Shown here piece by piece: positions 7,494-15,889 of a DNA stretch of 48,151 nt. The DNA is taken from the NCBI GenBank assembly GCA_025057575.1, contig JANXBO010000020.1, positions 1-48,151 on the forward strand, read 5' to 3'. The position numbers and the translations under genes were made by a program. This DNA comes from Candidatus Caldisaccharidevorator malaysiensis (GTDB lineage: Bacteria; Armatimonadota; Fervidibacteria; Fervidibacterales; Fervidibacteraceae). Every line of letters begins with the position of its first letter. Position 1 is the stretch's first letter. The notes beneath the pieces are model-generated. The model did not search any database, had not been told where the DNA came from, and saw only the letters and a program-made list of their open reading frames with translations.

Positions 7494-8575
7494 TGGAAAT
7501 GATCACTTATGCACCGTTTTACACTAACAAATGTGACCTTCTCTACTACATTGATGAGGACGGAAAAGAACATCGGATCAGCAATGCTAAACAATGGCAG
7601 ATCCGCCGACAGCATATTTTGCTGAATATGCAAAAGGTGATGGGTCCCCTTCCGGACGAGAGCAAACGGGTGCCCTTGGATCCGTCTGTGGAAGAGGAAG
7701 TTGAGGACGGGTCTTTTATCAGAAGGAAAATATCCTATTGTTCTGAACCGAACGATCGGACACCTGCCTACCTTCTTATCCCAGAGAAGGTCTTTCGCAA
7801 TAGCGATCACAGACTACCAGCGATGCTGTGCCTGCATCAGACCGTTCAGATCGGGAAGGACGAGCCAGTCGGGCTGGGAGGTAACCCTAATCTTCATTAT
7901 GCTAAGGAACTGGCAGAAAGGGGCTATGTGGCTCTGGCTCCTGACTATTGCGTCGGTGGGGGCATACCGGAGGTGAACATTAAAGAAGGATTCGGCGAAT
8001 ACCGCACCGATCCCTATACCCTCGGATATCAGAGTGCTACAATGAAAGGGATCTGGAACCACATTCGGGGTGTGGATCTGTTACAGTCGTTGCCCTTCGT
8101 AGACCCCGATCGGATCGGCGTCATCGGTCACTCTCTCGGGGGCTATAACTCTCTTTTCGTCTCCGCTTTTGACGAACGAATTAAGGTCGTTGTTGCGAGC
8201 GCTGGTTTTACTTCCTTCCAAAAGTATCGGGGAGGGGATCTGACAGGTTGGAGCCATAGAGGTCATATGCCGAAAATCGCCACTGAATACGATAAAGATC
8301 CGAACAAGATGCCTTTTGAGTTTTCTGAGATTCTTGGAGTCATTGCTCCCCGCTCTCTTTTTATCAGTGCTCCTCTTCAAGATGACATTTTTGAGGTTTC
8401 GGGAGTGGCAGATTGTGTTGCCAGTGCGATTCCTGTCTTTTCGCTCCTCGGTGGTCCCGGCGTGATGACCGTCGTCTATCCTCCTGGTCCCCACGACTTC
8501 CCTCCTTTCATCAGAGAGATGGCGTATCGGTTTATTGACCGAATCCTGAAAAATGGTGCCGAATTAGCATCGTAA
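7493..8575 (+). CDS. Alpha/beta-hydrolase, probable carbohydrate esterase (dienelactone hydrolase-like)
   Basis: About 360 residues with an alpha/beta-hydrolase core: oxyanion region LCLHQTV (~112-118), nucleophile elbow GHSLGG with Ser214, an acid candidate in the QDD at 296-298 and a catalytic histidine in PHDFPP (His334). The shape resembles acetyl-xylan-esterase-like members of the dienelactone hydrolase group found in polysaccharide degradation loci; the likely job is removing acyl groups from a sugar polymer. No signal peptide is visible, so it would act in the cytoplasm unless the start is wrong. ATG 7493 overlaps the TGA of the propeller gene (TGATG), with AAAGGG as ribosome site; a GTG at 7490 is also possible. 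The heparinase-like gene follows 20 bp later. Confidence 0.75.
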   Translation: MEMITYAPFYTNKCDLLYYIDEDGKEHRISNAKQWQIRRQHILLNMQKVMGPLPDESKRVPLDPSVEEEVEDGSFIRRKISYCSEPNDRTPAYLLIPEKVFRNSDHRLPAMLCLHQTVQIGKDEPVGLGGNPNLHYAKELAERGYVALAPDYCVGGGIPEVNIKEGFGEYRTDPYTLGYQSATMKGIWNHIRGVDLLQSLPFVDPDRIGVIGHSLGGYNSLFVSAFDERIKVVVASAGFTSFQKYRGGDLTGWSHRGHMPKIATEYDKDPNKMPFEFSEILGVIAPRSLFISAPLQDDIFEVSGVADCVASAIPVFSLLGGPGVMTVVYPPGPHDFPPFIREMAYRFIDRILKNGAELAS

Positions 8576-8595
8576 TAGAAAGGTGAGAAGTTGCG

Positions 8596-11349
8596 GTGCA
8601 GCGTCTTCGGTGGTGGGTCATAAACATAGTTATTTCCCTAATTCTCGTTAATGGGGCGATTAGTGAAATGAGTGAACAGACGACCGTATCCAAAAAACAG
8701 AGCGCTTTTTTCTCTGATAAATGGAAAAACATTCTGCGGCGCAATGTTGAGCGCTATTCCTGGGCAAAAGAGACAGCAGAGAGGATTGTCCAGGAAGCGC
8801 AATTTTGGGTAAAGATGAGCAATGAAGAGATCTGGTCCCTGATGTTCGGTCCGACCATCACCCGTTCCTGGCACGTTTGGTCCAACGGCTACTGTCCGGA
8901 CTGCAAAAAACCCGTCCCGATGTATAACTGGATAATGGAACCTAAAAAGACACCTTGGAAGGTGCGATGCCCGAACTGCGGTGCATTGTTTCCGAAAAAC
9001 GACTTTGTCCTCTTTTACCGATCGGGTCTGAATGAGAAAGGTATCTTTGACCCAAGGCGAGCGGATCGGTCGCTCCTTTTTAACGCAGAACATCCCAACC
9101 CCGATGATCCTCTTCACCGTTACGGAGTGGATGATGGTGAAGGTTATCAGGAGGGAGAGAACCGGTGGCGGTTTATCGGTGCCTATCTGATCTATGGTCA
9201 GTGGAAGCAGTTGGTCCTTGGAGGGCTGCAGAACCTTGCGGCTGCTTACCTTGTAACGGGCGACCGGACTTACGCCCGAAAGGCGGGAATTCTCCTTGAT
9301 CGTGTGGCGGACCTCTATCCTCAGTTTGATTTTAAGTCACAGGCGTTGGTCTATGAACGACATCTTGGTTCTAACGGTTATGTTTCCATCTGGCACGATG
9401 CCTGCGAGGAGACCCGTCTCCTTGCCTTAGTGTTCGACGCTATCTTTGACGAGATCAAAAATGACCCTGAATTGATTGCTTTTCTGTCAAAAAAGGCGAA
9501 AGAGACAGGTAATGAAAATCCCAAGCAGTCCTTTCAAGACATTCAACGAAACATTGAAGAAAACTTGCTTAAAGACCCTCTCAAAAATGTCCACAAGATT
9601 TCTTCTAACTTTCCTCGGACGCCGTTGACACAGGCGGTCTTGCTGACGGTTTTGTCCTGGGAAGCCAATCGCCAGCAGGTGCTCCAGATTCTCAATGATA
9701 CGCTTCGGCAGGCGACTGCCGTTGATGGGGTGACCGGAGAAAAGGGGCTTGCCGGATATTCTGCCTTTGCCGTTCGGGCGGTGGCGGAACTTTTGGGTAT
9801 TTTTGAACGAGTGGCATCGGATCTTTTGCAGGATCAGTGGCGAACCTTTCATTTGGACCGAACGTTTCGTTTCCACATTGATACTTGGTTTCAGAGAGCC
9901 TATTACCCCCACATAGGCGATGCCGGTGCTTTTGGAAGGAAGCATTCTTCTTACGCTGGTGCCAATTTCTACAAACTTCCGTCCGGTTCGCACGCTCTTT
10001 TTAACCCTTCCTCGTTTCGTATCTTCTGGAAGTTCTATTTGTTAACCAAGGATCCGACCTGGGTGAAAGTGATGTGGCACGGCAACGGCGGGACGGCGGA
10101 CGGGATACCCCACGATGTGTTTGCGGAAGATCCGGAAAAAGTGCAGCAACAGGTAAAGCAGATTATGGAACAAACAGGGGAGGACTTTGAGCAGAAGAGT
10201 GTGAACTTTGAGAAATGGTGTCTTGCCCTCCTTCGGTCCGGAAACGGTGCGGCCGAGAGAATGGTTTGGTTGGATTATGACTCGGGCGGAGCACACGGGC
10301 ATTGGGACGGAATGAATCTGGGTCTGTTCGCCTACGGGCTGGACCTGATGCCTGACTTTGGCTACCCTCCCGTTCAGTTCGGTGGTTGGGATTCCCCTCG
10401 GGCTCAATGGTATTTCAGCCCCGTCGCTCATAACACAGTCGTGGTGGATGGTCAAAACCAGGCGAGCGGTTCGGGCAAGACAACCCTTTGGCAAATTGGG
10501 GATTTCGTTCAGGTAGTCCGGGTGTCCGCTCCGAATGTGGCGAGAGTCCCGCAATATGAACGGAACGTCGCTCTAATAGATCTTTCTGAAGACGATTTTT
10601 ATGTTGTTGACATCTTTCGGGTCGTCGGCGGCAGTGTTCACGATCGGTTTTTGCATTCCTATTTTGGGCAATTGATTGCCCCGTCGGATAAAGTTTTAGA
10701 AAGACCCAACGAGATACCTTATGCCGAACGGCGTGAGGTGCAGATGCGGAACTTTCAGCGGTGGCTTTTTTCGCCGTCTTCTCCTGGCGGGGGTGCTTTA
10801 CAATGGACCTTTGTTTTAGAGGACCGGTTTGGATACCGAAAAGGTAAGAAGCCCGTTCGTTTGTCCTGCTATGATCTAACCGAAGAGGCTGAGTTCTGGA
10901 CAGCGGAGGGTTGGGTGGCTTTGGGCATAGACACGGTGGAGGATGATTGGATACCCCGACTGATGGTGCGAAGAAAGGGGACAGCGCCCTTGTCGTCCAC
11001 TTTCATTGCCGTTCTGTGTCCCTATGAAGGGATCCAGCCGCCCATCATTTCTGTCCGAAGGCTTTCCCTTTACACGATTCAAAATGAACGATACGCAGAC
11101 GGTAATGTGGCTCTGGAAGTTGTCCGACGGGATGGGGGGCGGGATCTGATCATCAGTATGGATGTAGAAAATCCAACGGGCAGAGTTCCTGACTTTCGGA
11201 CGGAGAAGGTGTCGGTGCAAAAAGACTGGGGTGTGATAACAGACTCTTCCTTTTGCGTTGTTCGGGCGGATTCAAAGGGAACGGTTATCGGTCACCTTAT
11301 GGGAGACGGCAGCAGGCTGAAAAAAAAGGGAAAAGATTTACAAAAGTGA
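8596..11349 (+). CDS. Heparinase II/III-family polysaccharide lyase-like protein
   Basis: 917 residues with GTG start and ribosome site AGGTGAG (8581-8587). An N-terminal hydrophobic segment (residues ~5-22) looks like a signal peptide or anchor. Next comes a zinc-ribbon-like region with Cys100-x2-Cys103 and Cys125-x2-Cys128, a mostly helical toroid (~170-480) and a beta-rich heparinase II/III domain (~530-760) with GGAHGHWDGMNLGLFAYG and the signature FSPVAHNTVVVDGQNQ. Family members cleave uronic-acid-containing polysaccharides by beta-elimination through a Tyr/His pair. The substrate here is unknown; the esterase, propeller and isomerase neighbours suggest an acidic or acylated polymer. 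The zinc ribbon in front of the lyase fold occurs, as far as I recall, in environmental relatives. Confidence 0.82.
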   Translation: MQRLRWWVINIVISLILVNGAISEMSEQTTVSKKQSAFFSDKWKNILRRNVERYSWAKETAERIVQEAQFWVKMSNEEIWSLMFGPTITRSWHVWSNGYCPDCKKPVPMYNWIMEPKKTPWKVRCPNCGALFPKNDFVLFYRSGLNEKGIFDPRRADRSLLFNAEHPNPDDPLHRYGVDDGEGYQEGENRWRFIGAYLIYGQWKQLVLGGLQNLAAAYLVTGDRTYARKAGILLDRVADLYPQFDFKSQALVYERHLGSNGYVSIWHDACEETRLLALVFDAIFDEIKNDPELIAFLSKKAKETGNENPKQSFQDIQRNIEENLLKDPLKNVHKISSNFPRTPLTQAVLLTVLSWEANRQQVLQILNDTLRQATAVDGVTGEKGLAGYSAFAVRAVAELLGIFERVASDLLQDQWRTFHLDRTFRFHIDTWFQRAYYPHIGDAGAFGRKHSSYAGANFYKLPSGSHALFNPSSFRIFWKFYLLTKDPTWVKVMWHGNGGTADGIPHDVFAEDPEKVQQQVKQIMEQTGEDFEQKSVNFEKWCLALLRSGNGAAERMVWLDYDSGGAHGHWDGMNLGLFAYGLDLMPDFGYPPVQFGGWDSPRAQWYFSPVAHNTVVVDGQNQASGSGKTTLWQIGDFVQVVRVSAPNVARVPQYERNVALIDLSEDDFYVVDIFRVVGGSVHDRFLHSYFGQLIAPSDKVLERPNEIPYAERREVQMRNFQRWLFSPSSPGGGALQWTFVLEDRFGYRKGKKPVRLSCYDLTEEAEFWTAEGWVALGIDTVEDDWIPRLMVRRKGTAPLSSTFIAVLCPYEGIQPPIISVRRLSLYTIQNERYADGNVALEVVRRDGGRDLIISMDVENPTGRVPDFRTEKVSVQKDWGVITDSSFCVVRADSKGTVIGHLMGDGSRLKKKGKDLQK

Positions 11350-11458
11350 TGCGGGAAAATAAATTAAAAATCGTCAGTGGATCAGCGTTATGTAAGCGTC
11401 TAATAAGCCTTATCTTGCCGTCGCAGACGACGATGATAAAGGACTGACGACGAAGTTA

Positions 11459-13456
11459 ATGGAGGCGAAAGTTCCTTTTGACCGTGGCAGGGGTTTTTTG
11501 AGGTCATTTCGTCCTGTAGAGGAGACTCTTAGGACGACTGCGCAGATAAGTGAAGAACCAGGTGGAGGACGGATAACTTGGTGGCTGATGCCCTTACTGA
11601 TTACCCTTTTCTTCACCATCGTTTTGAACGTGTGGGTCTTTTACGCAGAACTGTCCACCGGCGGTGCCAATTTGGCGGGTGGCAATCCACCGGTGCCCGT
11701 CCTTCTGATGATGAGCCTGCTCGTCCCGTTTCGGCGGTTTCTTCGTCTCACTGAGCGACAGTTGCTGGTCACTTACTTGCTCTCCACCTTTGCGCTGATC
11801 CCGACAATGTATGGGGGAGCTCGGGCTTTTTTCCCGAGTCTGACAACGCCGTTCTACTACGCTTCTTTGGAAAACCGGTTGAAAGAGTTCTGGGCATTAA
11901 TCCCCGAATGGTGGTTACCGAAGGATCCTGCGATCGTTCGGGGATTTTTTCAGGGTGGGGAAGAAAGAGTGCCCTGGTCCGACTGGATGAAGCCCTTGTT
12001 TCGCTGGTCTCTTTTTTTTCTTGCTCTCTGGGCTTTGGCAACGGGACTTTCTTTTTTGCTCACCCCGTCTTGGCTGGTTCGCGAGCGACTCAATTTTCCC
12101 CTTGCTCAGTTGCCGCTGCAGATGGTGACAGGCGTCAACGGTCGTCCCTTCTTTTCGTCCCGATTGATTTGGTGGGGGCTGTCGGTCGGTATGATCCCGA
12201 CGGGACTAATGATTCTGCTGTCTTTATTTCGGGAAGTGCATCGGGCTTGGGATTGGTCCCCCTACCTTCAGGATCGTCCCTGGAACGCCCTTAGACCCAT
12301 ACTGGTCTACCCCTTGGTAGAGGGTGTCGGATTCGGGTTCCTTGTTCAGCAGGAAGTCCTTTTTTCCATTTGGTTCTTCTATTTTCTTCTTAAGATGATG
12401 GCTTTGGTCGGGGTGGGATTTTTTGGCTGGCAAATCCCGCAGATTATGCACGTCGGTGATTCCTTTCCTTTTCCCCATTCTCAAAGTGTCGGCGGCTATT
12501 TGGCTCTCGCTGTCCTTCTCGTTACCCAATGGTATCGGCAAAAGGGTCCCAACTTTGATCGCTGGGTTGTGGCTTTGGTGGTTTTTAGTAGTCTGTTCAT
12601 CTTTCTTTGGTTTCTCCGATCGGGAATGTCAGTGGTGATTGCCCTTACCTACCTGTCCGTCCTATCTCTCTTTGCGATTACTTACGCTCGGGTGCGCGCC
12701 GAAGCGGGAATGCCCTACACCTGGGTGTATCCCTATGGGGCTCCCCGGGACTTTCTCCTTTATTCCTTTGGCATAACGGGTTTGCTTCAGTTCGGTGGTG
12801 TGAGAAGCCTGGTGCTCCTTTCCGCTTTTTTCTGGCTCGCCCGCCACTACTATCTGTTTTTGAACGCCGCTTATAGTGCTGATGCGGTCAAACTCAGTTC
12901 GGAAGTAGACTTGTCCTTTGGTTCGGTAACGCTTTCTTCATTGCTTTCTGTCCTGATCGGAGTGTGGGCTGCCTTCGTGAGCCACTTAATCGCTTACTAC
13001 AAAAGAGGCGCTAACTTTCTGGAGGGGGTTCCAGGAACAGGTGATTACCGAACTTATTTGGCGGCGTTGGACTACCGCCTTTTAAGCAAAAATCTAGACA
13101 AACCAGAAGGACCTGATCTGTGGAGAATTGGTGCCACTCTTTATGGTGGGATTGTGACCTTAATTGTTTTTGCCCTCCGCCGAATCGTTGCCACCTTTCC
13201 TCTTCATCCTCTCGGATTTCCCGTTGCCTATGCCTATAGCCATCACTGTCCCTATTGGTTTCCTACTTTCTTCGTTTGGTCTCTCAAAGGTCTTCTGATG
13301 CGTTACGGCGGCATCGGTATCTTTCGCCGATGGATTCCTTTCTTTTTGGGTTTGACCTTGGGTCACTACATAATAGCGGGAATTGTTTGGGCAGGGATTC
13401 TCAGCCCTCTCTTCAAGGGACGGTGGCCATATCCCTTCCGCCTCGCCTTTGAGTAA
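11459..13456 (+). CDS. Large polytopic membrane protein (DUF6785/DUF6784-like)
   Basis: 665 residues with roughly 12-14 predicted membrane helices (for example LLITLFFTIVLNVWVFYAEL, WSLFFLALWALATGLSFLL, MMALVGVGFFGWQIPQI, GIVTLIVFALRRIVATFPL). The layout and conserved pieces (GGNPPVPVLLMMSLL, WLVRERLNFPLAQLPL, PHPLGFPVAYAYS-like HPLGFPVAYAYSHHCP) match the DUF6785/DUF6784 membrane proteins of Armatimonadota and Planctomycetota as I remember them; they resemble oligopeptide-type transporters but have no proven role. Lying between a lyase and a glycosidase-like gene with no other transporter nearby, it is the best local candidate for sugar uptake. ATG start; the ribosome site is weak. The 109 bp before it show no clear promoter. 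Confidence 0.65.
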   Translation: MEAKVPFDRGRGFLRSFRPVEETLRTTAQISEEPGGGRITWWLMPLLITLFFTIVLNVWVFYAELSTGGANLAGGNPPVPVLLMMSLLVPFRRFLRLTERQLLVTYLLSTFALIPTMYGGARAFFPSLTTPFYYASLENRLKEFWALIPEWWLPKDPAIVRGFFQGGEERVPWSDWMKPLFRWSLFFLALWALATGLSFLLTPSWLVRERLNFPLAQLPLQMVTGVNGRPFFSSRLIWWGLSVGMIPTGLMILLSLFREVHRAWDWSPYLQDRPWNALRPILVYPLVEGVGFGFLVQQEVLFSIWFFYFLLKMMALVGVGFFGWQIPQIMHVGDSFPFPHSQSVGGYLALAVLLVTQWYRQKGPNFDRWVVALVVFSSLFIFLWFLRSGMSVVIALTYLSVLSLFAITYARVRAEAGMPYTWVYPYGAPRDFLLYSFGITGLLQFGGVRSLVLLSAFFWLARHYYLFLNAAYSADAVKLSSEVDLSFGSVTLSSLLSVLIGVWAAFVSHLIAYYKRGANFLEGVPGTGDYRTYLAALDYRLLSKNLDKPEGPDLWRIGATLYGGIVTLIVFALRRIVATFPLHPLGFPVAYAYSHHCPYWFPTFFVWSLKGLLMRYGGIGIFRRWIPFFLGLTLGHYIIAGIVWAGILSPLFKGRWPYPFRLAFE

Positions 13457-13506
13457 CTGTTCCCTTGAACTCGCTTGCAGGCGTTTACAAAGGCGTTCTA
13501 CGCTTT

Positions 13507-13535
13507 TCACCATTGGTCCAGAAAACTATTATACT
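13507..13535 (+). promoter_or_regulatory. Candidate promoter before the glycosidase-like gene
   Basis: TATACT at 13530-13535 is a good -10 box (five of six) in an AT-rich stretch, 32 bp before the ATG. The hexamer 17 bases upstream (TCACCA, 13507-13512) is a poor -35, so an activator may be needed. The shared element at 13509-13521 sits exactly over the -35 region. Confidence 0.35.
13509..13521 (+). promoter_or_regulatory. Shared 13-bp element, copy 1
   Basis: ACCATTGGTCCAG lies 46 bases before the ATG of the glycosidase-like gene. A near-identical copy (ACCATTTGTCCAG, 12 of 13 bases) lies 45 bases before the ATG of the isomerase gene at 15044. The equal spacing suggests a binding site for a common regulator; the downstream copy is part of a true inverted repeat while this one is degenerate on its left side. 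Confidence 0.35.
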
Positions 13536-13567
13536 GAAGTTTTATCAATTTGAAGAGGTGAGGAGAA

Positions 13568-14896
13568 ATGGATGGACTATTTCGTGAATTGTTTATTGAC
13601 GATTACATTATTGAAGAAATGAAAGGTTTGCGAAAGGTGGTGCACCGTCCGGAACCGAAGGAAGTGGTGTTTGTCTTCGACAAACCCTGGGAAGGGAACA
13701 CATCGGCATATGTAACAATCTTTCAAGACGGTGAGCGCTTGCGTATGTATTATCGGGCTTCGGGTCACGACCCCGAGTCCGGTCTACCTTCTGCCCCTGA
13801 GACGACTTGCTACGCGGAAAGTAGAGACGGCATTCACTGGGAACGCCCGGCGTTAGGACTGCACAGTTTCAACCATAATAAGGCAACGAATATCATCCTT
13901 ACCGAACTCGGAACTCATAACTTTACCCCTTTCAAAGATACCAACCCTGACTGCTCGGAAGAGTCTCGTTATAAGGCAGTCGGAGGAGAGATGGGTGGTC
14001 TCTACGGTTTTCAGTCGTCCGACGGCATTCATTGGAAGTTAATCCGCCATCATCCGATCGTCACGAAAGGGACCTTTGATTCTCAAAATGTTGCCTTTTG
14101 GGACAGCATCGACAAGGTGTATCGGGTGTATTATCGGGATTTTCGGGAGGGTTACCGGGATATCAAAATGTCTGTTTCGGAAGACTTTCTCCACTGGTCG
14201 GACCCACAGTGGCTGTCCTACGAGGATGCGGTTCCCGAGCACTTGTATACGAATGCTATTATGCGCTACTACCGAGCGCCCCAGATGTTGATTGGCTTTC
14301 CGATGCGGTTCGTCCCCGATCGTCGCAAAGGGGACCATCCGGTTGATGGAGTTTCTGACAGTTTGTTGATGATCAGCCGAGATGGGATCCACTGGCGCCG
14401 ATGGTCGCAAGCCTTTTTGGCTCCCGGACCTTTGGCGGAACAATGGGTTAGCAGAAACAATATGATCGCCTGGGGACTTTTGGAAACGAGAACAGGCTGG
14501 GACGGAGCCGCCAAAGAGTTGAGTTTTTACTCCAGCGAAGGATATTACACACCGAAAAACTGCCTGAGGAGATTTGGGTTGCGGCTGGACGGGTTTGTGT
14601 CGGTCCGAGGTGACCGGAAAGGAGGGTGGCTTTTGACCAAGCCCATTCAGTGCCTTGGAAGGCGCCTGTTCGTTAACTACGCCACTTCCGCTGCTGGGTC
14701 CCTTCAGGTGGCGGTTTGTGATGAGGCAGGCAAGTCGCTGCCGGGATACGGTCAAGAGGACTGCCAACTGCTTTTTGGTGATGAAGTGGACGCACCGGTC
14801 CGATGGGGGGACAAGGTGGAAATTAATCAACCCCACGCTGTCCGTTTGCGTTTTCACCTTAACGATGCCGACCTTTTCTCCTTCTGCCTCATATAA
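13568..14896 (+). CDS. Five-bladed beta-propeller glycosidase-like protein (GH32/43/130-like)
   Basis: 442 residues with repeated S-x-D-G-I-H-W units typical of GH32/GH43-like five-bladed propellers (SRDGIHWERP, SSDGIHWKLI, SEDFLHWSDP, SRDGIHWRRW) and an N-terminal LFIDDYIIEEM segment common to many uncharacterised members in Planctomycetota and Armatimonadota. The catalytic acid and base cannot be assigned with certainty, so activity is unproven. No signal peptide, so probably cytoplasmic, acting on imported oligosaccharides. A strong ribosome site GAGGTGAGGAG precedes the ATG. It probably has its own promoter (13507-13535) and is separated by about 110 bp from the membrane protein gene. Confidence 0.72.
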   Translation: MDGLFRELFIDDYIIEEMKGLRKVVHRPEPKEVVFVFDKPWEGNTSAYVTIFQDGERLRMYYRASGHDPESGLPSAPETTCYAESRDGIHWERPALGLHSFNHNKATNIILTELGTHNFTPFKDTNPDCSEESRYKAVGGEMGGLYGFQSSDGIHWKLIRHHPIVTKGTFDSQNVAFWDSIDKVYRVYYRDFREGYRDIKMSVSEDFLHWSDPQWLSYEDAVPEHLYTNAIMRYYRAPQMLIGFPMRFVPDRRKGDHPVDGVSDSLLMISRDGIHWRRWSQAFLAPGPLAEQWVSRNNMIAWGLLETRTGWDGAAKELSFYSSEGYYTPKNCLRRFGLRLDGFVSVRGDRKGGWLLTKPIQCLGRRLFVNYATSAAGSLQVAVCDEAGKSLPGYGQEDCQLLFGDEVDAPVRWGDKVEINQPHAVRLRFHLNDADLFSFCLI

Positions 14897-14985
14897 CGGT
14901 CGTTTTACAAAGGGCGCCCAACTTTCTGAATTGAGCGGGAAGGGTAAGGGCTGAGGGGCAATAAGGAAAAGGAACGGGTTTTTGG

Positions 14986-14998
14986 ACCATTTGTCCAG
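14986..14998 (+). promoter_or_regulatory. Shared 13-bp element, copy 2 (within an inverted repeat)
   Basis: ACCATTTGTCCAG, 45 bases before the ATG at 15044. It overlaps TGGAC-CATTT-GTCCA (14983-14997), a perfect 5-bp inverted repeat with a 5-base centre, as expected for a dimeric repressor or activator site. See copy 1 at 13509. Confidence 0.35.
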
Positions 14999-15043
14999 CC
15001 TTTCCGTGACGACGAGGGGGTCCCACAATTGGAAGGAGAGACA

Positions 15044-15886
15044 ATGAAACGGCGTCAGTTTTTTGAAAGAGTTGGGTTCGTCTGGTTGGGTCTGAACTGG
15101 AAAAAGGGGGAGAGAGGGATGGAAGCCTTCCGGCAAGATTTGTGCTGGTGGTGCTTTGGAGGCTCTGGCGTGGACCCTCTGAAATTCATCCGAGAAGCCA
15201 AGCAGATCGGCTACCAAGGTTTTGAACTGCTGCCCCGAGAGATGTGGGACACGGTCCGAGGAGAGGGGTTGACCATTGTGACTCACGGCGGTCACGGGAC
15301 GATCGCCGACGGGCTGAACCGCAAAGAGAACCACAGTCGGATTGAGGAGGAGATTCTTGCCAATCTGGAACTGGCGAAAGTGTATGAGATTCCGATCTTG
15401 ATCTGCTTTTCTGGGAACCGTCGGGGTCTGAGCGACGAGGAAGGGATAGACAACACGGTGGAAGGCTTGCTCCGGGTTGCCAAAAAAGCCGAGGAGGCAG
15501 GAGTCACCTTAGCCCTGGAAGTCCTCAACAGCAAGGTAGATCACAAGGACTATCAGGCGGATCGGACTTGGTGGGCAGTGGAAGTCTGTAAGAGGGTCAA
15601 CTCCCCAAGGGTGCGCGTTCTTTATGACATTTACCATATGCAAATAATGGAAGGCGATGTGATCCGGACGATTCAGGAGAACTTTGAGTGGATGGCTCAT
15701 TTCCATACAGCAGGCAACCCAGGGCGCCGGGACCTGGACGACGAGCAGGAACTCAATTACCGGGGGATAATGAGAGCCATCGCCCGGTTGGGCTACAAGG
15801 GTTTCGTCGGTCAGGAGTTCATTCCTAAAGGTGATCCGGTAGAGGCGATCCGAAGGGCTTACGAGATTTGCCGGGTAGACACTTAG
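15044..15886 (+). CDS. Hydroxypyruvate isomerase-like sugar isomerase
   Basis: 280 residues of the xylose-isomerase-like TIM barrel family. The best motifs are those of hydroxypyruvate isomerase: LEVLNSKVDHKDY (with the metal-ligand glutamate), VLYDIYHMQIMEGD, HFHTAGNPGRRD and VGQEFIPKGDP. These enzymes interconvert hydroxypyruvate and tartronate semialdehyde; relatives isomerise other small sugars, so the substrate is not certain. The N-terminus MKRRQFFERVG resembles a twin-arginine leader with a weak hydrophobic stretch. ATG 15044 was chosen because GGAAGGAGAG lies directly upstream. First gene of a tight group with the MscS channel (4 bp later), a second isomerase and a dehydrogenase. Confidence 0.75.
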   Translation: MKRRQFFERVGFVWLGLNWKKGERGMEAFRQDLCWWCFGGSGVDPLKFIREAKQIGYQGFELLPREMWDTVRGEGLTIVTHGGHGTIADGLNRKENHSRIEEEILANLELAKVYEIPILICFSGNRRGLSDEEGIDNTVEGLLRVAKKAEEAGVTLALEVLNSKVDHKDYQADRTWWAVEVCKRVNSPRVRVLYDIYHMQIMEGDVIRTIQENFEWMAHFHTAGNPGRRDLDDEQELNYRGIMRAIARLGYKGFVGQEFIPKGDPVEAIRRAYEICRVDT

Positions 15887-15889
15887 TGG

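Noticed and set aside
14039-15334. A 431-codon - strand open frame
   Set aside because: It is antisense to the glycosidase-like and isomerase genes, which have clear ribosome sites and family motifs; no motif seen in the antisense frame.
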